64,000 bases of DNA. It comes from Lachnospiraceae bacterium Zagget3 (GTDB taxonomy: Bacteria > Bacillota_A > Clostridia > Lachnospirales > Lachnospiraceae). The notes beneath the pieces were generated by a model. It had not been told where the DNA came from. It saw only the letters and a list, made by a program, of their open reading frames with translations, and ran no database searches. Location: NCBI GenBank assembly GCA_001941025.1, contig MSHE01000016.1:15802-79801 (forward strand). The letters run 5' to 3'. A program made the translations under genes and the position numbers. This document shows, piece after piece, positions 43,730-53,247 of this stretch (positions within the stretch are counted from its first letter, which is position 1; the number at the start of each line of letters is the position of its first letter).

Positions 43730-43960
43730 GCTGTGGCATTGATAGCTGAGAAGCGTGAGGTTGCTGCCCGCACAGCGTGGCAGGTTTTTCCGTGGAGCGA
43801 ATGTCATGTTACGAAACTGACGACAAGTCACTGTACGAAAAGAAGTCAAAAGGAATGGCTCAATTCGTCGTGTGAGGAGCAAGAGGAAACACACGGGGGA
43901 GTGTACAGTCACCGCTTGTCGTACGGTAGGGAAAGGTACGAAAAGGAGGCGACTTTTTTT
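43730..43960 (+). promoter_or_regulatory. Structured 5' leader of the S10 operon, with attenuator-like hairpin
   Basis: This fills the gene-free stretch before rpsJ. Visible pairings: CTGCC-CGC (43764-43771) with GCG-GGCAG (to 43783, one bulged T), followed by TTTTT at 43785-43789; ACTGTAC (43830-43836) with GTACAGT (43903-43909), enclosing CGTGTG/CACACG (43869-43874 with 43890-43895); CGTAC/GTACG near 43919-43940, just before the AAAGGAGG. It is probably an autoregulatory ribosomal-protein leader; the ligand is not known from sequence. Confidence 0.6.
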
Positions 43961-44272
43961 ATGGCAAATCAGGTCATGAGAATCATTCTGAAGGCGTATG
44001 ACCACGAGATGGTGGATGCATCGGCGAAGAAGATCATCGAAACGGTAAGGAAGAACGGATCCGATGTGAGCGGGCCGGTGCCGCTTCCGACAAAGCGGGA
44101 AGTGGTCACGATCATTCGAGCGCCGCATAAATATAAAGATTCACGGGAGCAGTTTGAGCAGAGAACGCACAAGCGCCTCATCGACATTCTCTCCCCGACG
44201 CAGAAGACGGTCGACGCATTGAGCAGGCTGGAGATGCCTGCCGGAGTTAGCATAGACATTAAAATGCGTTGA
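43961..44272 (+). CDS. rpsJ: 30S ribosomal protein S10
   Basis: The 103-residue S10 (uS10) of the 30S head, also the NusA/NusB partner in antitermination. The sequence [24 protein letters not shown], in part, and [29 protein letters not shown], in part, are diagnostic, as is the ending [13 protein letters not shown] use the ATG at 43961, 11 nt after AAAGGAGG; the open frame upstream belongs to the leader. It opens the superoperon with a 70-nt gap before rplC. Confidence 0.97.
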   Translation: MANQVMRIILKAYDHEMVDASAKKIIETVRKNGSDVSGPVPLPTKREVVTIIRAPHKYKDSREQFEQRTHKRLIDILSPTQKTVDALSRLEMPAGVSIDIKMR

Positions 44273-44341
44273 GCAATCCGTTATTATATCTATCATGAGC
44301 ACTGCGGTGCTCCGCTGTAGAACAGGAGGAAGTATTATATT

Positions 44342-45019
44342 ATGAAGAAAGCAATTTTAGCGACGAAAATCGGCATGACGCAGATCTTCGATCCGGACGG
44401 CGCGCTGATCCCCGTGACAGTGCTCAAGGCCGGTCCCTGCTACGTGACACAGATCAAGACCGTCGACAACGATGGTTACAGTGCGGTACAGGTGGGCTAC
44501 GAAGATAAGAAGGAAAAAATTGTAAACCGGGACGCCAGCGGGCACAAGGAAGTCCGGCACCGCCACGGTGTAAACAAACCGGGAGTCGGGCATTTCGAGA
44601 AGGCAGGCGTGACCCCGAAGCGGTATGTGCGCGAGTTTAAGTTCGAGGATGCCGATGAATATGCTCCGGCGGACGAGATCAAGGCGGACATCTTCGAGGA
44701 AGGCGACAAGATTGACGCCACCGCGGTTTCCAAGGGCAAAGGATTCCAGGGCGCGATCAAACGGTTTCATCAGAAGAGGGGTCCGATGGCCCACGGCTCC
44801 AAATATCATCGCCATGCGGGTTCCAACGGCGCGTGCTCTTTCCCCGGCAAAGTGTTCAAGGGAAAGGGAATGCCGGGTCATATGGGCTGCGTGCGCGTGA
44901 CGGTACAGAATTTGGAAGTAGTGCGTGTAGACGCGGAAAATGACCTGCTGCTGATCAAGGGCTCCGTACCGGGCCCCAGGAAATCACTCGTTACGATCAA
45001 AGAGGCAGTCAAGAGCTGA
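44342..45019 (+). CDS. rplC: 50S ribosomal protein L3
   Basis: L3 (uL3), 225 residues, one of the first proteins to bind 23S rRNA near the peptidyl transferase centre. It begins [19 protein letters not shown] and carries the extended loop [20 protein letters not shown] and [15 protein letters not shown] containing the conserved Gln/His tip. Somewhat longer than the 209-residue E. coli protein, owing to the insertion around residues 78-110 ([16 protein letters not shown]). ACAGGAGGAAG lies upstream. rplD follows 28 nt later. Confidence 0.97.
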   Translation: MKKAILATKIGMTQIFDPDGALIPVTVLKAGPCYVTQIKTVDNDGYSAVQVGYEDKKEKIVNRDASGHKEVRHRHGVNKPGVGHFEKAGVTPKRYVREFKFEDADEYAPADEIKADIFEEGDKIDATAVSKGKGFQGAIKRFHQKRGPMAHGSKYHRHAGSNGACSFPGKVFKGKGMPGHMGCVRVTVQNLEVVRVDAENDLLLIKGSVPGPRKSLVTIKEAVKS

Positions 45020-45047
45020 TTCCCGGGCAGAAAAGGAGGACGAATGG

Positions 45048-45668
45048 ATGGCTAAGGTATCTGTTTATAATATGGAAGGCAGCGAAGTCGGGACCATGGA
45101 TCTGGACGATGCCGTCTTCGGAGTAGAGATAAAAGAGCATCTCGTGCATCAGGCAGTGGTGCAGCAGTTGGCGAACAACCGCCAGGGCACGCAGAAGGCA
45201 AAGACCCGCGGCGAGGTCCGCGGAGGCGGCCGGAAGCCGTGGAGACAGAAAGGCACCGGTCATGCGCGGCAGGGCTCCATCCGCTCCCCGCAGTGGACGG
45301 GCGGCGGCGTGGTGTTCGCGCCGACACCCCGCGACTATTCCTTCAAGATGAATAAGAAGGAAAAGAGGGCGGCGCTGAAATCCGCGCTCACCAGCCGGGT
45401 ACAGGATGAGAAATTGGTTGTCCTGGACGAGTTGAGACTTGACGCGATCAAGACGAAGGACTTTGTCAAAGTGCTGGATAACCTGGATGTTTCCAAAGCA
45501 TTGGTGGTATTGGTGGACAAAGACTTTACCGTTGAGAAGTCCGCGGCAAACGTGCCGGATGTTAAGACGTCTCTGGTTTCCACCATCAACGTATACGATA
45601 TCTTAAAATACGATACCGTGATCACGACGAAGGCCGGAGTAGAGAAAATCGAGGAGGTATATGCATAA
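45048..45668 (+). CDS. rplD: 50S ribosomal protein L4
   Basis: L4 (uL4), 206 residues, lining the exit tunnel; in other bacteria it also represses its own operon, which makes it the first candidate ligand of the rpsJ leader. The tunnel loop reads [20 protein letters not shown] and continues with [31 protein letters not shown] precedes the ATG. The TAA shares one base with the rplW ATG (TAATG). Confidence 0.97.
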   Translation: MAKVSVYNMEGSEVGTMDLDDAVFGVEIKEHLVHQAVVQQLANNRQGTQKAKTRGEVRGGGRKPWRQKGTGHARQGSIRSPQWTGGGVVFAPTPRDYSFKMNKKEKRAALKSALTSRVQDEKLVVLDELRLDAIKTKDFVKVLDNLDVSKALVVLVDKDFTVEKSAANVPDVKTSLVSTINVYDILKYDTVITTKAGVEKIEEVYA

Positions 45669-45973
45669 TGGCGAACATTCAATACTATGACGTTATCCTC
45701 AAACCGGTGATCACAGAGAAATCCATGAATCTCATGGCGGAGAAAAAATATACGTTTCTCGTACATCCGGATTCGACAAAGACCATGATCAAAGAGGCGG
45801 TAGAAAAGATGTTTGACGGCGTCGTCGTCAAGAGCGTTCGCACCATGACCTGCGAAGGCAAGAAGAAACGCCGCAGCATGAGGGACAACTACGGCAAGAC
45901 AGCCAAGACGAAAAAAGCGATCGTTACGCTCACCGAAGAGAGCGAAGACATTGAGATATTCAGCGGATTATAA
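45668..45973 (+). CDS. rplW: 50S ribosomal protein L23
   Basis: L23 (uL23), 101 residues, at the tunnel exit where trigger factor and SRP dock. It reads [20 protein letters not shown] at the N-terminus and has the extended loop [20 protein letters not shown]. It is translationally coupled to rplD by the TAATG overlap and followed 24 nt later by rplB. Confidence 0.97.
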   Translation: MANIQYYDVILKPVITEKSMNLMAEKKYTFLVHPDSTKTMIKEAVEKMFDGVVVKSVRTMTCEGKKKRRSMRDNYGKTAKTKKAIVTLTEESEDIEIFSGL

Positions 45974-45997
45974 TTCGCGTATTGAAAGGAGTTTCCC

Positions 45998-46840
45998 ATG
46001 GGTATCAAGACATACAATCCCTACACCCCTTCCAGAAGACAGATGACGGGATCCGATTTCTCCGAGATCACGAAGACGACTCCGGAGAAGAGCCTTTTGG
46101 TCAGCATTCCGAAACATTCCGGAAGGAACAATCAGGGCCGGATCACGGTACGGCATCGTGGCGGCGGCGCAAAGAAAAAATACAGAGTCATCGACTTTAA
46201 GCGCAGCAAGGATGGCATTCCGGCAACCGTAGTCGGCATCGAGTACGATCCGAATCGGACAGCGAACATCGCGCTCATCCAATACGCGGACGGCGAGAAG
46301 GCTTATATTCTTGCGCCGGAGGGCCTGACCGACGGCATGAAGGTCATGAACGGACCGGATGCCGAGGTTCGTGTGGGCAACTGTCTGCCCCTGGCAAACA
46401 TCCCGGTCGGCACACAGGTGCACAACATCGAGATGCTTCCCGGTAAGGGAGGCCAGATGGCACGCGCGGCAGGCATGAGCGCACAGCTCATGGCCAAGGA
46501 GGGCAAGTATGCCACGCTGCGCCTTCCGTCCGGCGAGATGCGGATGGTTCCCATTCAGTGCCGCGCGACGGTTGGCGTGATCGGCAACGCGGACCACAAC
46601 CTGATCAACATCGGCAAGGCGGGCCGGAAACGCCACATGGGCATCCGCCCGACGGTACGCGGCTCCGTGATGAACCCGAACGATCACCCGCACGGCGGCG
46701 GCGAGGGCAAAGCGCCCATCGGGCGCCCCGGACCGGTTACCCCCTGGGGGAAGCCCACACTGGGTTATAAGACGAGGAAGCGGCATAAACAGTCAAATCG
46801 GATGATTGTGAGAAGAAGAGACGGAAGGGCGATCAAATAG
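45998..46840 (+). CDS. rplB: 50S ribosomal protein L2
   Basis: L2 (uL2), 280 residues, bridging the subunits and required for peptidyl transfer. The [20 protein letters not shown] segment, the [20 protein letters not shown] zone and the C-terminal [20 protein letters not shown] with the conserved His are all present. GAAAGGAG precedes the ATG. rpsS follows 10 nt downstream. Confidence 0.98.
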   Translation: MGIKTYNPYTPSRRQMTGSDFSEITKTTPEKSLLVSIPKHSGRNNQGRITVRHRGGGAKKKYRVIDFKRSKDGIPATVVGIEYDPNRTANIALIQYADGEKAYILAPEGLTDGMKVMNGPDAEVRVGNCLPLANIPVGTQVHNIEMLPGKGGQMARAAGMSAQLMAKEGKYATLRLPSGEMRMVPIQCRATVGVIGNADHNLINIGKAGRKRHMGIRPTVRGSVMNPNDHPHGGGEGKAPIGRPGPVTPWGKPTLGYKTRKRHKQSNRMIVRRRDGRAIK

Positions 46841-46850
46841 GAGGTAGGAC

Positions 46851-47132
46851 ATGGGACGTTCATTAAAAAAAGGACCGTATGCTGACGAGAGCTTATTGAA
46901 AAAAGTGGAAGCGATGAATGCATCCGGCGAGAAGTCTGTGATCAAGACCTGGTCCCGCCGTTCTACGATCTTCCCGCAGATGGTCGGACACACGCTTGCC
47001 GTGCATGACGGCAGGAGGCATGTGCCCGTATACATCACGGAGGACATGGTCGGCCATAAGCTCGGCGAGTTTGTCCCGACGCGTACCTACCGCGGACATA
47101 ACAAAGACGAGAAAAAGTCGAGAGTCAGTTAA
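46851..47132 (+). CDS. rpsS: 30S ribosomal protein S19
   Basis: S19 (uS19), 93 residues, in the 30S head near the A-site finger contact. It reads [20 protein letters not shown] and [20 protein letters not shown], with [18 protein letters not shown] and [10 protein letters not shown] towards the end. TAGGAGGTAGGAC precedes the ATG. The C-terminus ends KKSRVS. Confidence 0.98.
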   Translation: MGRSLKKGPYADESLLKKVEAMNASGEKSVIKTWSRRSTIFPQMVGHTLAVHDGRRHVPVYITEDMVGHKLGEFVPTRTYRGHNKDEKKSRVS

Positions 47133-47156
47133 TCAGCGCGAAGGAGGGTCATATTC

Positions 47157-47543
47157 ATGGCAAAAGGACATAGATCACAGATTAAACGGGAAAGAAACGA
47201 GCAGAGAGACACCAGACCTTCGGCGAAGTTGTCTTATGCGAGGATCTCCGTACAAAAAGCATGCTTCGTGCTGGACGCGATTCGCGGCAAAGATGTGGAA
47301 ACGGCTCTCGCGATCCTTAGCTATAATCCGCGCTACGCCTCCGGCGTTATCGAAAAACTCCTGAAGTCGGCGATCGCGAATGCGGAAAACAATAATGGAC
47401 TGAGCGCGGACGATCTTTACATCGAAGAGTGTTACGCCAACAAGGGTCCCACGATGAAGCGGATTCGTCCCCGCGCGCAGGGGAGAGCGTATCGGATCGA
47501 GAAAAGAACGAGCCACATCACGATCGTGCTGAATGAAAGGTAG
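47157..47543 (+). CDS. rplV: 50S ribosomal protein L22
   Basis: L22 (uL22), 128 residues, whose beta-hairpin lines the exit tunnel. The N-terminal region KLSYARISVQKACFVLDAIR and the hairpin region KGPTMKRIRPRAQGRAYRIE are typical, as is the ending RTSHITIVLNER. The basic N-terminal extension (AKGHRSQIKRERNEQRDTRP) is longer than in E. coli and is common in clostridia. GAAGGAGGGTC precedes the ATG. Confidence 0.98.
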   Translation: MAKGHRSQIKRERNEQRDTRPSAKLSYARISVQKACFVLDAIRGKDVETALAILSYNPRYASGVIEKLLKSAIANAENNNGLSADDLYIEECYANKGPTMKRIRPRAQGRAYRIEKRTSHITIVLNER

Positions 47544-47554
47544 GAGGTTAGAGC

Positions 47555-48208
47555 ATGGGACAGAAAGTTAATCCGAACGGACTGAGAGTTGGGATCATTA
47601 AAGACTGGAATTCGAAATGGTACGCGGAGAAGGACTTCGCGGATCTTCTCGTGGAAGATTATAACATTCGGCAGTTTTTAAAGAAGAAGCTGTACAGTGC
47701 CGGAATCTCCCGTATAGAGATCGAGCGCGCCTCCGACCGTGTGAAGGTCACGGTCTATACCGCAAAGCCCGGTGTCGTGATCGGCAAAGGCGGCGCCGAG
47801 ATCGAGAAAGTGAAAACAGAGCTGCAGAAGCTGACGGATAAGAAGCTGATCGTTGATATCAAAGAAGTGAAGCGACCGGACAAGGACGCGCAGCTGGTGG
47901 CGGAGAATATTGCCCAACAGCTCGAAAATCGGATTTCTTTCCGTCGCGCGATGAAGGCCTGCATGGGACGCGCGATGAAGGCGGGCGCCCTGGGCATCAA
48001 GACGATGGTGGCCGGCCGGCTCGGCGGAGCGGATATCGCCCGCAAAGAGTTCTACAGCGAAGGAACGATTCCTCTTCAGACGCTCCGCGCGGATATTGAC
48101 TATGGATTCGCGGAGGCGGACACGACCTACGGCAAGGTGGGCGTGAAAGTCTGGATTTACAAAGGCGAGATCCTTCCCAGAAAAGAACAGGAAGGGGGAG
48201 ATGAGTAA
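47555..48208 (+). CDS. rpsC: 30S ribosomal protein S3
   Basis: S3 (uS3), 217 residues, at the mRNA entry channel with helicase activity. KH domain [18 protein letters not shown] is preceded by [20 protein letters not shown] at the N-terminus; the C-terminal domain has [20 protein letters not shown] and ends [32 protein letters not shown] precedes the ATG. The stop overlaps rplP by one base (TAATG). Confidence 0.98.
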   Translation: MGQKVNPNGLRVGIIKDWNSKWYAEKDFADLLVEDYNIRQFLKKKLYSAGISRIEIERASDRVKVTVYTAKPGVVIGKGGAEIEKVKTELQKLTDKKLIVDIKEVKRPDKDAQLVAENIAQQLENRISFRRAMKACMGRAMKAGALGIKTMVAGRLGGADIARKEFYSEGTIPLQTLRADIDYGFAEADTTYGKVGVKVWIYKGEILPRKEQEGGDE

Positions 48209-48639
48209 TGTTAATGCCGAAGAGAACAAAACATCGGAAACAGTTCCGTGGTTCCATGCACGGCAAAGCGACCCGCGGCACCACGATCACCTACGGAGAG
48301 TACGGGATCGTTGCCATGGAGCCGTGCTGGTTAAAATCCAACCAGATTGAGGCAGCCCGTATCGCGATGACGCGTCATATGAAACGTGGCGGTAAGGTAT
48401 GGATCAAAGTCTTTCCCGACAAACCGGTGACATCGACACCTGCCGAGACCCGTATGGGTAAGGGAAAAGGATCGCTGGACTATTGGGTAGCAGTCGTAAA
48501 GCCGGGCCGCGTGTTGTTTGAGGTGGCCGGTGTATCGGAAGAGGTTTCCCGCGAGGCGCTGCGTCTTGCCGTGCACAAGTTGCCCTGCAGATGCAAGATC
48601 GTCTCCAAGGCGGACTTAGAAGGCGGTGAAGGAAGATGA
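48208..48639 (+). CDS. rplP: 50S ribosomal protein L16
   Basis: L16 (uL16), 143 residues, near the A site of the 50S subunit. It begins [20 protein letters not shown] and contains [40 protein letters not shown] and [20 protein letters not shown]. Its final codons overlap the rpmC start by four bases (ATGA), so both are coupled. Confidence 0.98.
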   Translation: MLMPKRTKHRKQFRGSMHGKATRGTTITYGEYGIVAMEPCWLKSNQIEAARIAMTRHMKRGGKVWIKVFPDKPVTSTPAETRMGKGKGSLDYWVAVVKPGRVLFEVAGVSEEVSREALRLAVHKLPCRCKIVSKADLEGGEGR

Positions 48640-48866
48640 AAACAGTCGAATATTTAGAAGAACTGAGAAATCATAGTGACGCGGAACTGCAGAATCAGTT
48701 GGTAGCGGCCAAGAAAGAGCTTTTCAATCTCCGCTTCCAGAACGCGACAAACCAGCTGGACAATACAGCCAGGATTAAGGAAGTCAGAAAAAATATTGCC
48801 CGGATCAAGACCGTGATGAATGAGACCGAAAGCAACTTAGCGAAGGCGAGCGATAGCGAAGACTGA
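48636..48866 (+). CDS. rpmC: 50S ribosomal protein L29, with C-terminal extension
   Basis: L29 (uL29), 76 residues, at the tunnel exit beside L23. The two helices are typical ([40 protein letters not shown], then [14 protein letters not shown]). About nine extra residues at the end (LAKASDSED) are encoded by DNA carrying the TTAGCGA motif that recurs in the 90-nt gap after the gene. The start overlaps rplP. It is the only place in the operon where an intergenic gap interrupts tight spacing. Confidence 0.96.
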   Translation: MKTVEYLEELRNHSDAELQNQLVAAKKELFNLRFQNATNQLDNTARIKEVRKNIARIKTVMNETESNLAKASDSED

Positions 48867-48935
48867 GCTTAGTGCGAGGCCGTTCTCTGAGATTAGCGAT
48901 CCCGCAGGGGAGCTTAGCGAAGAGAACTTCCTCTT
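48834..48935 (+). repeat. Degenerate direct repeats with core AGCTTAGCGA across the rpmC end and rpmC-rpsQ gap
   Basis: Similar units appear as ACTTAGCGA (near 48836), GCGATAGCGA (near 48850), AGCTTAGTGCGA (48868), AGATTAGCGA (48890) and AGCTTAGCGA (48911). GTTCTCT near 48882 can pair with AGAGAAC near 48921. Confidence 0.55.
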
Positions 48936-48956
48936 AACCAGGAAAGGAGTATTCCG

Positions 48957-49214
48957 GTGGAAGAAAGAAACTTAAGAAAAACCCGAGTCGGAAGAGTGGT
49001 GAGCGACAAGATGGACAAGACCATCGTTGTAGCCGTGGAATACCGCGTGCGTCATCCTCTGTACGGCAAGATCGTGAAACGGACATACAAGCTGAAAGCC
49101 CATGACGAGAACAATGAGTGTGGCATTGGCGACAGGGTCCGCGTCATGGAGACGAGACCGATCTCCAAGGAGAAGAGATGGCGGCTCGTCGAGGTCATGG
49201 AGAAAGCAAAATAA
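48957..49214 (+). CDS. rpsQ: 30S ribosomal protein S17
   Basis: S17 (uS17), 85 residues, an early 16S-binding OB-fold protein. It reads [20 protein letters not shown] and then [20 protein letters not shown], ending [19 protein letters not shown]. The start is GTG at 48957 with AAAGGAG nine bases upstream; no ATG gives a proper N-terminus. It follows a 90-nt gap containing short repeats. Confidence 0.97.
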   Translation: MEERNLRKTRVGRVVSDKMDKTIVVAVEYRVRHPLYGKIVKRTYKLKAHDENNECGIGDRVRVMETRPISKEKRWRLVEVMEKAK

Positions 49215-49233
49215 CAAGAAGGAGGCTGCCAGT

Positions 49234-49602
49234 ATGATTCAGCAGGAGAGCAGACTGAGGGTCGCGGACAACACGGGCGCGAAAGAGATTCTTTGCATTC
49301 GTGTGATGGGCGGCTCGACAAGAAGATATGCACACATTGGCGATATTATCGTTGCGACGGTCAAAGACGCGACCCCCGGCGGAGTGGTTAAAAAAGGGGA
49401 AGTGGTGAGAGCGGTTGTTGTACGGACAAAACGCGAGACCCGCAGGAAAGACGGTTCCTATATCCGTTTTGACGAGAATGCCGCGGTCATCTTAAGGGAT
49501 GACAATACGCCGAGGGGAACCCGTATTTTTGGCCCGGTGGCCAGAGAACTGCGCGATAAACATTTTATGAGGATCGTGTCTCTCGCGCCGGAAGTCTTAT
49601 AG
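49234..49602 (+). CDS. rplN: 50S ribosomal protein L14
   Basis: L14 (uL14), 122 residues, on the subunit interface and binding site of silencing factor RsfS. It begins [20 protein letters not shown] and includes [20 protein letters not shown] and the ending REKHF-like [19 protein letters not shown]. The ATG at 49234 has AAGGAGG upstream; the longer open frame beginning in rpsQ is not used. Confidence 0.98.
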   Translation: MIQQESRLRVADNTGAKEILCIRVMGGSTRRYAHIGDIIVATVKDATPGGVVKKGEVVRAVVVRTKRETRRKDGSYIRFDENAAVILRDDNTPRGTRIFGPVARELRDKHFMRIVSLAPEVL

Positions 49603-49614
49603 GAGGTACGAGGT

Positions 49615-49935
49615 ATGCTTAAGATCAAGGAAGGCGACACCGTACGGATCATCGCTGGAAAAGAGAAAGGAAAAGAAGGCAGGGTAATCGCGGTCAACGC
49701 GAAGACAAACCGTGTCATGGTCGAAGGGTGCAACAAAGTCTCGAAACATTTGAAACCGTCCGCGGGGAACCAAGCCGGCGGTATCGTCGAGCAGGAAGCG
49801 CCGATTGATATTTCCAATGTCATGTACCTTGACGGCGGCGAGACCACCCGCATCGGCTTTACAGTCGAAGAAGACGCGAACGGCAACCGCGTGAAGAAAC
49901 GCGTCGCGAAGAAGTCGGGCAGGGTCATTGATTAA
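49615..49935 (+). CDS. rplX: 50S ribosomal protein L24
   Basis: L24 (uL24), 106 residues, a 50S assembly initiator with an N-terminal KOW motif: KIKEGDTVRIIAGKEKGKEG then RVIAVNAKTNRVMVEGCN. The C-terminal GFTVEEDANGNRVKKRVAKK is typical of clostridia. TAGGAGGTACGAGGT precedes the ATG. rplE follows 15 nt later. Confidence 0.98.
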   Translation: MLKIKEGDTVRIIAGKEKGKEGRVIAVNAKTNRVMVEGCNKVSKHLKPSAGNQAGGIVEQEAPIDISNVMYLDGGETTRIGFTVEEDANGNRVKKRVAKKSGRVID

Positions 49936-49950
49936 AAGGAGGGCCACACG

Positions 49951-50490
49951 TTGAGCAGACTGAGAGATATTTATGAGAACGAGATCGTCGATGCGATGAT
50001 CAAGAAATTTGAATATAAGAATCGGCTGGAAGTCCCGAAGCTGGAGAAGATCGTCGTCAATATGGGCGTGGGCGAGGCAAAGGAGAATGCCAAAGTTCTC
50101 GACTCCGCCATGCAGGATCTGGCGATCATCACCGGCCAGCAGCCGATCAAGACCATCGCGAAGAAGTCTGTTGCGAACTTCAAACTTCGGGAAGGCATGG
50201 CCATCGGATGCAAAGTGACGCTGCGCGGCGAAAGGATGTATGATTTTGCGGACCGCCTGATCAATTTGGCGCTGCCGCGTGTCCGGGACTTTCGCGGCGT
50301 CAACGCGGACTCGTTTGACGGGAGAGGCAATTACGCGCTTGGCGTGAAGGAGCAGCTGATCTTTCCGGAGATTGAGTATGACAAGGTCGACAAGGTGAGG
50401 GGCATGGACATCATTTTCGTTACGACGGCAAAAACGGACGAGGAAGCGCGTGAGCTTCTCGGACTGTTCAACATGCCATTTGCGAAATAA
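49951..50490 (+). CDS. rplE: 50S ribosomal protein L5
   Basis: L5 (uL5), 179 residues, binds 5S rRNA in the central protuberance. Key stretches are [40 protein letters not shown] and [20 protein letters not shown]. The start codon is TTG (49951), with AAAAGGAGG ten bases upstream; this gives the usual [12 protein letters not shown]-terminus. A TTG start in a ribosomal protein gene may lower its initiation rate. Confidence 0.97.
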   Translation: MSRLRDIYENEIVDAMIKKFEYKNRLEVPKLEKIVVNMGVGEAKENAKVLDSAMQDLAIITGQQPIKTIAKKSVANFKLREGMAIGCKVTLRGERMYDFADRLINLALPRVRDFRGVNADSFDGRGNYALGVKEQLIFPEIEYDKVDKVRGMDIIFVTTAKTDEEARELLGLFNMPFAK

Positions 50491-50505
50491 GGAGGAGGAA
50501 CGTTT

Positions 50506-50691
50506 ATGGCGAAGAAATCTTTGAAGGTAAAACAGCAGCGCAAACCGAAGTATTCGTCCAGAGCATACACCCGGTGCAGGATCTGCGGCCGCCCGCACTC
50601 CGTACTCAAAAAGTACGGAATCTGCAGGATCTGTTTCCGTGAACTGGCCTACAAAGGCGAAATCCCGGGTGTAAAGAAATCCAGCTGGTAA
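50506..50691 (+). CDS. rpsZ: 30S ribosomal protein S14, zinc-binding type Z
   Basis: S14 (uS14), 61 residues, the zinc form. Four cysteines in [20 protein letters not shown] make a C-x2-C...C-x2-C site. It begins [20 protein letters not shown] and ends REISYKG-like [17 protein letters not shown]. Located between rplE and rpsH as usual in the spc cluster. AAGGAGGAGG precedes the ATG. Confidence 0.98.
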   Translation: MAKKSLKVKQQRKPKYSSRAYTRCRICGRPHSVLKKYGICRICFRELAYKGEIPGVKKSSW

Positions 50692-50705
50692 GGAGGGGAC
50701 GAAGA

Positions 50706-51110
50706 ATGAGGACAACGAACGATCCGATCGCGGATATGCTGACAAGGATCCGCAACGCAAATACGGCAGGGCACGACACGGTGGATATTCCTTCATCCAA
50801 AATGAAGCGCGCCATCGTGGATATTCTGTTGGACGAAGGATATATTGAGAAGTATGAGATGATCCCGGATGGCAACTTTGAGGCGATCCGCGTGACGCTC
50901 AAATACGGAAAAGACAAAAACGAACGGGTCATCACGGGCTTAAAGCGCATTTCCAAGCCCGGCCTGCGCGTATACGCGAATAAAGACGAGGTTCCGAAGG
51001 TCTTAGGGGGCCTTGGCACCGTCATCCTGTCCACGAATCAGGGCGTGATGACCGATAAAGAAGCGAGAAAACAACAGATCGGCGGAGAAGTATTAGCTTT
51101 CATCTGGTGA
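50706..51110 (+). CDS. rpsH: 30S ribosomal protein S8
   Basis: S8 (uS8), 134 residues, binds the 16S central domain and in other bacteria represses the spc genes. It starts [20 protein letters not shown] and has [20 protein letters not shown], ending [20 protein letters not shown] plus IW. AAGGAGGGGACG precedes the ATG. Spacing to rpsZ is 14 nt. Confidence 0.98.
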   Translation: MRTTNDPIADMLTRIRNANTAGHDTVDIPSSKMKRAIVDILLDEGYIEKYEMIPDGNFEAIRVTLKYGKDKNERVITGLKRISKPGLRVYANKDEVPKVLGGLGTVILSTNQGVMTDKEARKQQIGGEVLAFIW

Positions 51111-51129
51111 ATTTACAGGAGGTACGGGC

Positions 51130-51678
51130 ATGTCACGAGTAGGAAGAATGCCAATCGCGATCCCGGCGGATGTTACCGTCACGATCGCAGAAAATAATCA
51201 TGTGACGGTAAAAGGTCCGAAGGGGACCCTTGAGCGGGTGCTCCCGGCGGAGATGACAATCAAACAGGAAGGCGCGGAGATCACGGTCGAGCGGCCGAAC
51301 GATTTAAAGAAAATGAAATCGCTGCACGGACTTACCCGCACGCTGATCAACAATATGGTGATCGGTGTGACGGACGGGTATTCCAAATCGCTCGAGATCA
51401 ACGGCGTGGGTTACCGGGCACAGAAGTCCGGCAAGACGCTGACCCTTACGATCGGGTATTCCCATCCGGTGGAGATGGAGGACCCCGAAGGCATCGAGTC
51501 CACCGTGGACGGCAATGTGATCACGGTGACTGGGATCGACAAGGAGAAGGTCGGCCAGTATGCCGCCGAGATCCGCAGCCAGCGGACACCGGAGCCTTAC
51601 AAGGGCAAGGGAATCCGGTATGTTGATGAATATGTGCGCCGCAAGGCCGGCAAGACCGGCTCGACGGCTGCGAGTTAA
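51130..51678 (+). CDS. rplF: 50S ribosomal protein L6
   Basis: L6 (uL6), 182 residues, two similar domains near the sarcin-ricin loop. It begins [20 protein letters not shown] and shows [58 protein letters not shown], and the conserved [35 protein letters not shown] precedes the ATG. Confidence 0.98.
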   Translation: MSRVGRMPIAIPADVTVTIAENNHVTVKGPKGTLERVLPAEMTIKQEGAEITVERPNDLKKMKSLHGLTRTLINNMVIGVTDGYSKSLEINGVGYRAQKSGKTLTLTIGYSHPVEMEDPEGIESTVDGNVITVTGIDKEKVGQYAAEIRSQRTPEPYKGKGIRYVDEYVRRKAGKTGSTAAS

Positions 51679-51693
51679 GTGGAGGTGTGAATC

Positions 51694-52062
51694 ATGATCA
51701 AAAAGAAGACAAGAGCGGAGGTTCGCGCGAAAAAGCATAAACGACTGCGTTTCTCTCTGGCAGGAACTGCCGCGAAGCCGCGTCTGGCCGTGTTTAAGAG
51801 CAACAAGCACGTGTATGCGCAGATCATTGACGATGACGCGCAGAGAACGCTCTGTGCCGCCTCCACGACACAGAAAGACATTAAGGCGGATCTGGAACAC
51901 ACGAACGATGTCGCCGCTGCCGCGGCGGTCGGGACAGCGATCGCGAAGAAGGCACTGGATCAGGGAATCAAGACGGTGGTCTTTGACCGCGGCGGGTATA
52001 TCTACCAGGGCAAGGTACAGGCATTGGCGGATGCGGCGCGGGAAGCCGGTTTAGAGTTTTAA
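51694..52062 (+). CDS. rplR: 50S ribosomal protein L18
   Basis: L18 (uL18), 122 residues, 5S rRNA-binding protein. The basic N-terminus ([20 protein letters not shown]) is followed by [20 protein letters not shown] and the [20 protein letters not shown] region near the end. GTGGAGGTGTGAATC precedes the ATG; the gap to rplF is 15 nt. Confidence 0.98.
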   Translation: MIKKKTRAEVRAKKHKRLRFSLAGTAAKPRLAVFKSNKHVYAQIIDDDAQRTLCAASTTQKDIKADLEHTNDVAAAAAVGTAIAKKALDQGIKTVVFDRGGYIYQGKVQALADAAREAGLEF

Positions 52063-52081
52063 GCGGGAGGATGCAGGCGAT

Positions 52082-52594
52082 ATGAAACGTAATATTATAG
52101 ATCCGAATCAGTTTGAAGAATTGGAAGATAAGGTCGTGGCGATCAAACGCGTCACGAAGGTCGTCAAAGGCGGACGCAATATGCGTTTTACGGCACTGGT
52201 CGTGGTCGGCGACAAGAACGGTCACGTCGGCGCGGGTCTGGGCAAGGCGCAGGAGATCCCGGAGGCGATCCGCAAGGGCAAGGAAGATGCCATGAAGAAC
52301 ATGATCGAGGTACCGCTGGATGAAAACAGCAGCATCCCGCATGACATCATCGGTAAACATACCGGCGCGTCTGTGCTCTTAAAACGGGCCCCGGAAGGTA
52401 CCGGCGTCATTGCGGGCGGCCCCGCGCGAAATGTATGTGATATGGCCGGCATCAGAAATATTCGGACAAAGTCCCTCGGATCCAACAACAAGCAGAATGT
52501 TGTGCTTGCCATGATCCAGGCGCTTGAGCAGTTAAAGTCTCCGGAGGAAGTCGCGCGGCTGCGCGGCAAGTCCGTGGAAGAGATCCTTGGATAA
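52082..52594 (+). CDS. rpsE: 30S ribosomal protein S5
   Basis: S5 (uS5), 170 residues, important for decoding accuracy and mRNA unwinding. The N-terminal double-stranded RNA-binding domain reads [20 protein letters not shown] and the C-terminal part includes [20 protein letters not shown] and [34 protein letters not shown] lies upstream of the ATG. Confidence 0.98.
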   Translation: MKRNIIDPNQFEELEDKVVAIKRVTKVVKGGRNMRFTALVVVGDKNGHVGAGLGKAQEIPEAIRKGKEDAMKNMIEVPLDENSSIPHDIIGKHTGASVLLKRAPEGTGVIAGGPARNVCDMAGIRNIRTKSLGSNNKQNVVLAMIQALEQLKSPEEVARLRGKSVEEILG

Positions 52595-52608
52595 GGAGGA
52601 CGGATGAT

Positions 52609-52791
52609 ATGGCAGGCAAGCTTAAGATTACACTGGTAAAATCGCCCATCGGCGCGATTCCGAAACAAAGAAAGACTGTTGAGGCACTCGGCTTAAAGAA
52701 GCTGCATATGACGGTCGAACAGCCGGACAATGAAGCGATCCGCGGAATGATCTGGCAGGTGAAGCATTTGGTAGAGGTCGAGGAGATCTGA
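52609..52791 (+). CDS. rpmD: 50S ribosomal protein L30
   Basis: L30 (uL30), 60 residues: [20 protein letters not shown] and [20 protein letters not shown], ending [33 protein letters not shown] precedes the ATG. It lies between rpsE and rplO as expected. Confidence 0.97.
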   Translation: MAGKLKITLVKSPIGAIPKQRKTVEALGLKKLHMTVEQPDNEAIRGMIWQVKHLVEVEEI

Positions 52792-52806
52792 TAAGGAGGT
52801 AACACG

Positions 52807-53247
52807 ATGGAATTATCGAACCTGAAACCGGCAGCCGGATCCAAACACGGCGACCGTTTTCGCAAGGGCCGCGGACACGGCTCGGGAAACGGCAAAACCG
52901 CGGGATACGGCCACAAGGGACAAAAAGCCCGCTCCGGTGCTCCGAGACCGGGTTTTGAGGGTGGCCAGATGCCCTTATACAGACGAATCCCCAAGAGAGG
53001 ATTTCATTGCATCAATTCCAAAGAGATCGTGGGAGTTAATGTGTCCTCGCTTGAGCGGTTTGATGACGATACCGTTGTCACGGTTGACCTGCTCATGGAG
53101 ACAGGGATTGTAAAAAATCCGAGAGACGGAGTGAAGATCCTCGGGAATGGTGAGCTGACGAAGAAGCTTACCGTACAAGTCAATGCGTTCAGTGGTTCCG
53201 CGAAAGAAAAAATCGAGGCGCTGGGCGGAAAGGCAGAGGTGATCTAA
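52807..53247 (+). CDS. rplO: 50S ribosomal protein L15
   Basis: L15 (uL15), 146 residues, a late 50S assembly protein. The glycine-rich N-terminus ([20 protein letters not shown], then [20 protein letters not shown]) and [20 protein letters not shown] are diagnostic. AAGGAGGTAACACG precedes the ATG. The TAA overlaps the secY ATG by one base. Confidence 0.98.
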   Translation: MELSNLKPAAGSKHGDRFRKGRGHGSGNGKTAGYGHKGQKARSGAPRPGFEGGQMPLYRRIPKRGFHCINSKEIVGVNVSSLERFDDDTVVTVDLLMETGIVKNPRDGVKILGNGELTKKLTVQVNAFSGSAKEKIEALGGKAEVI

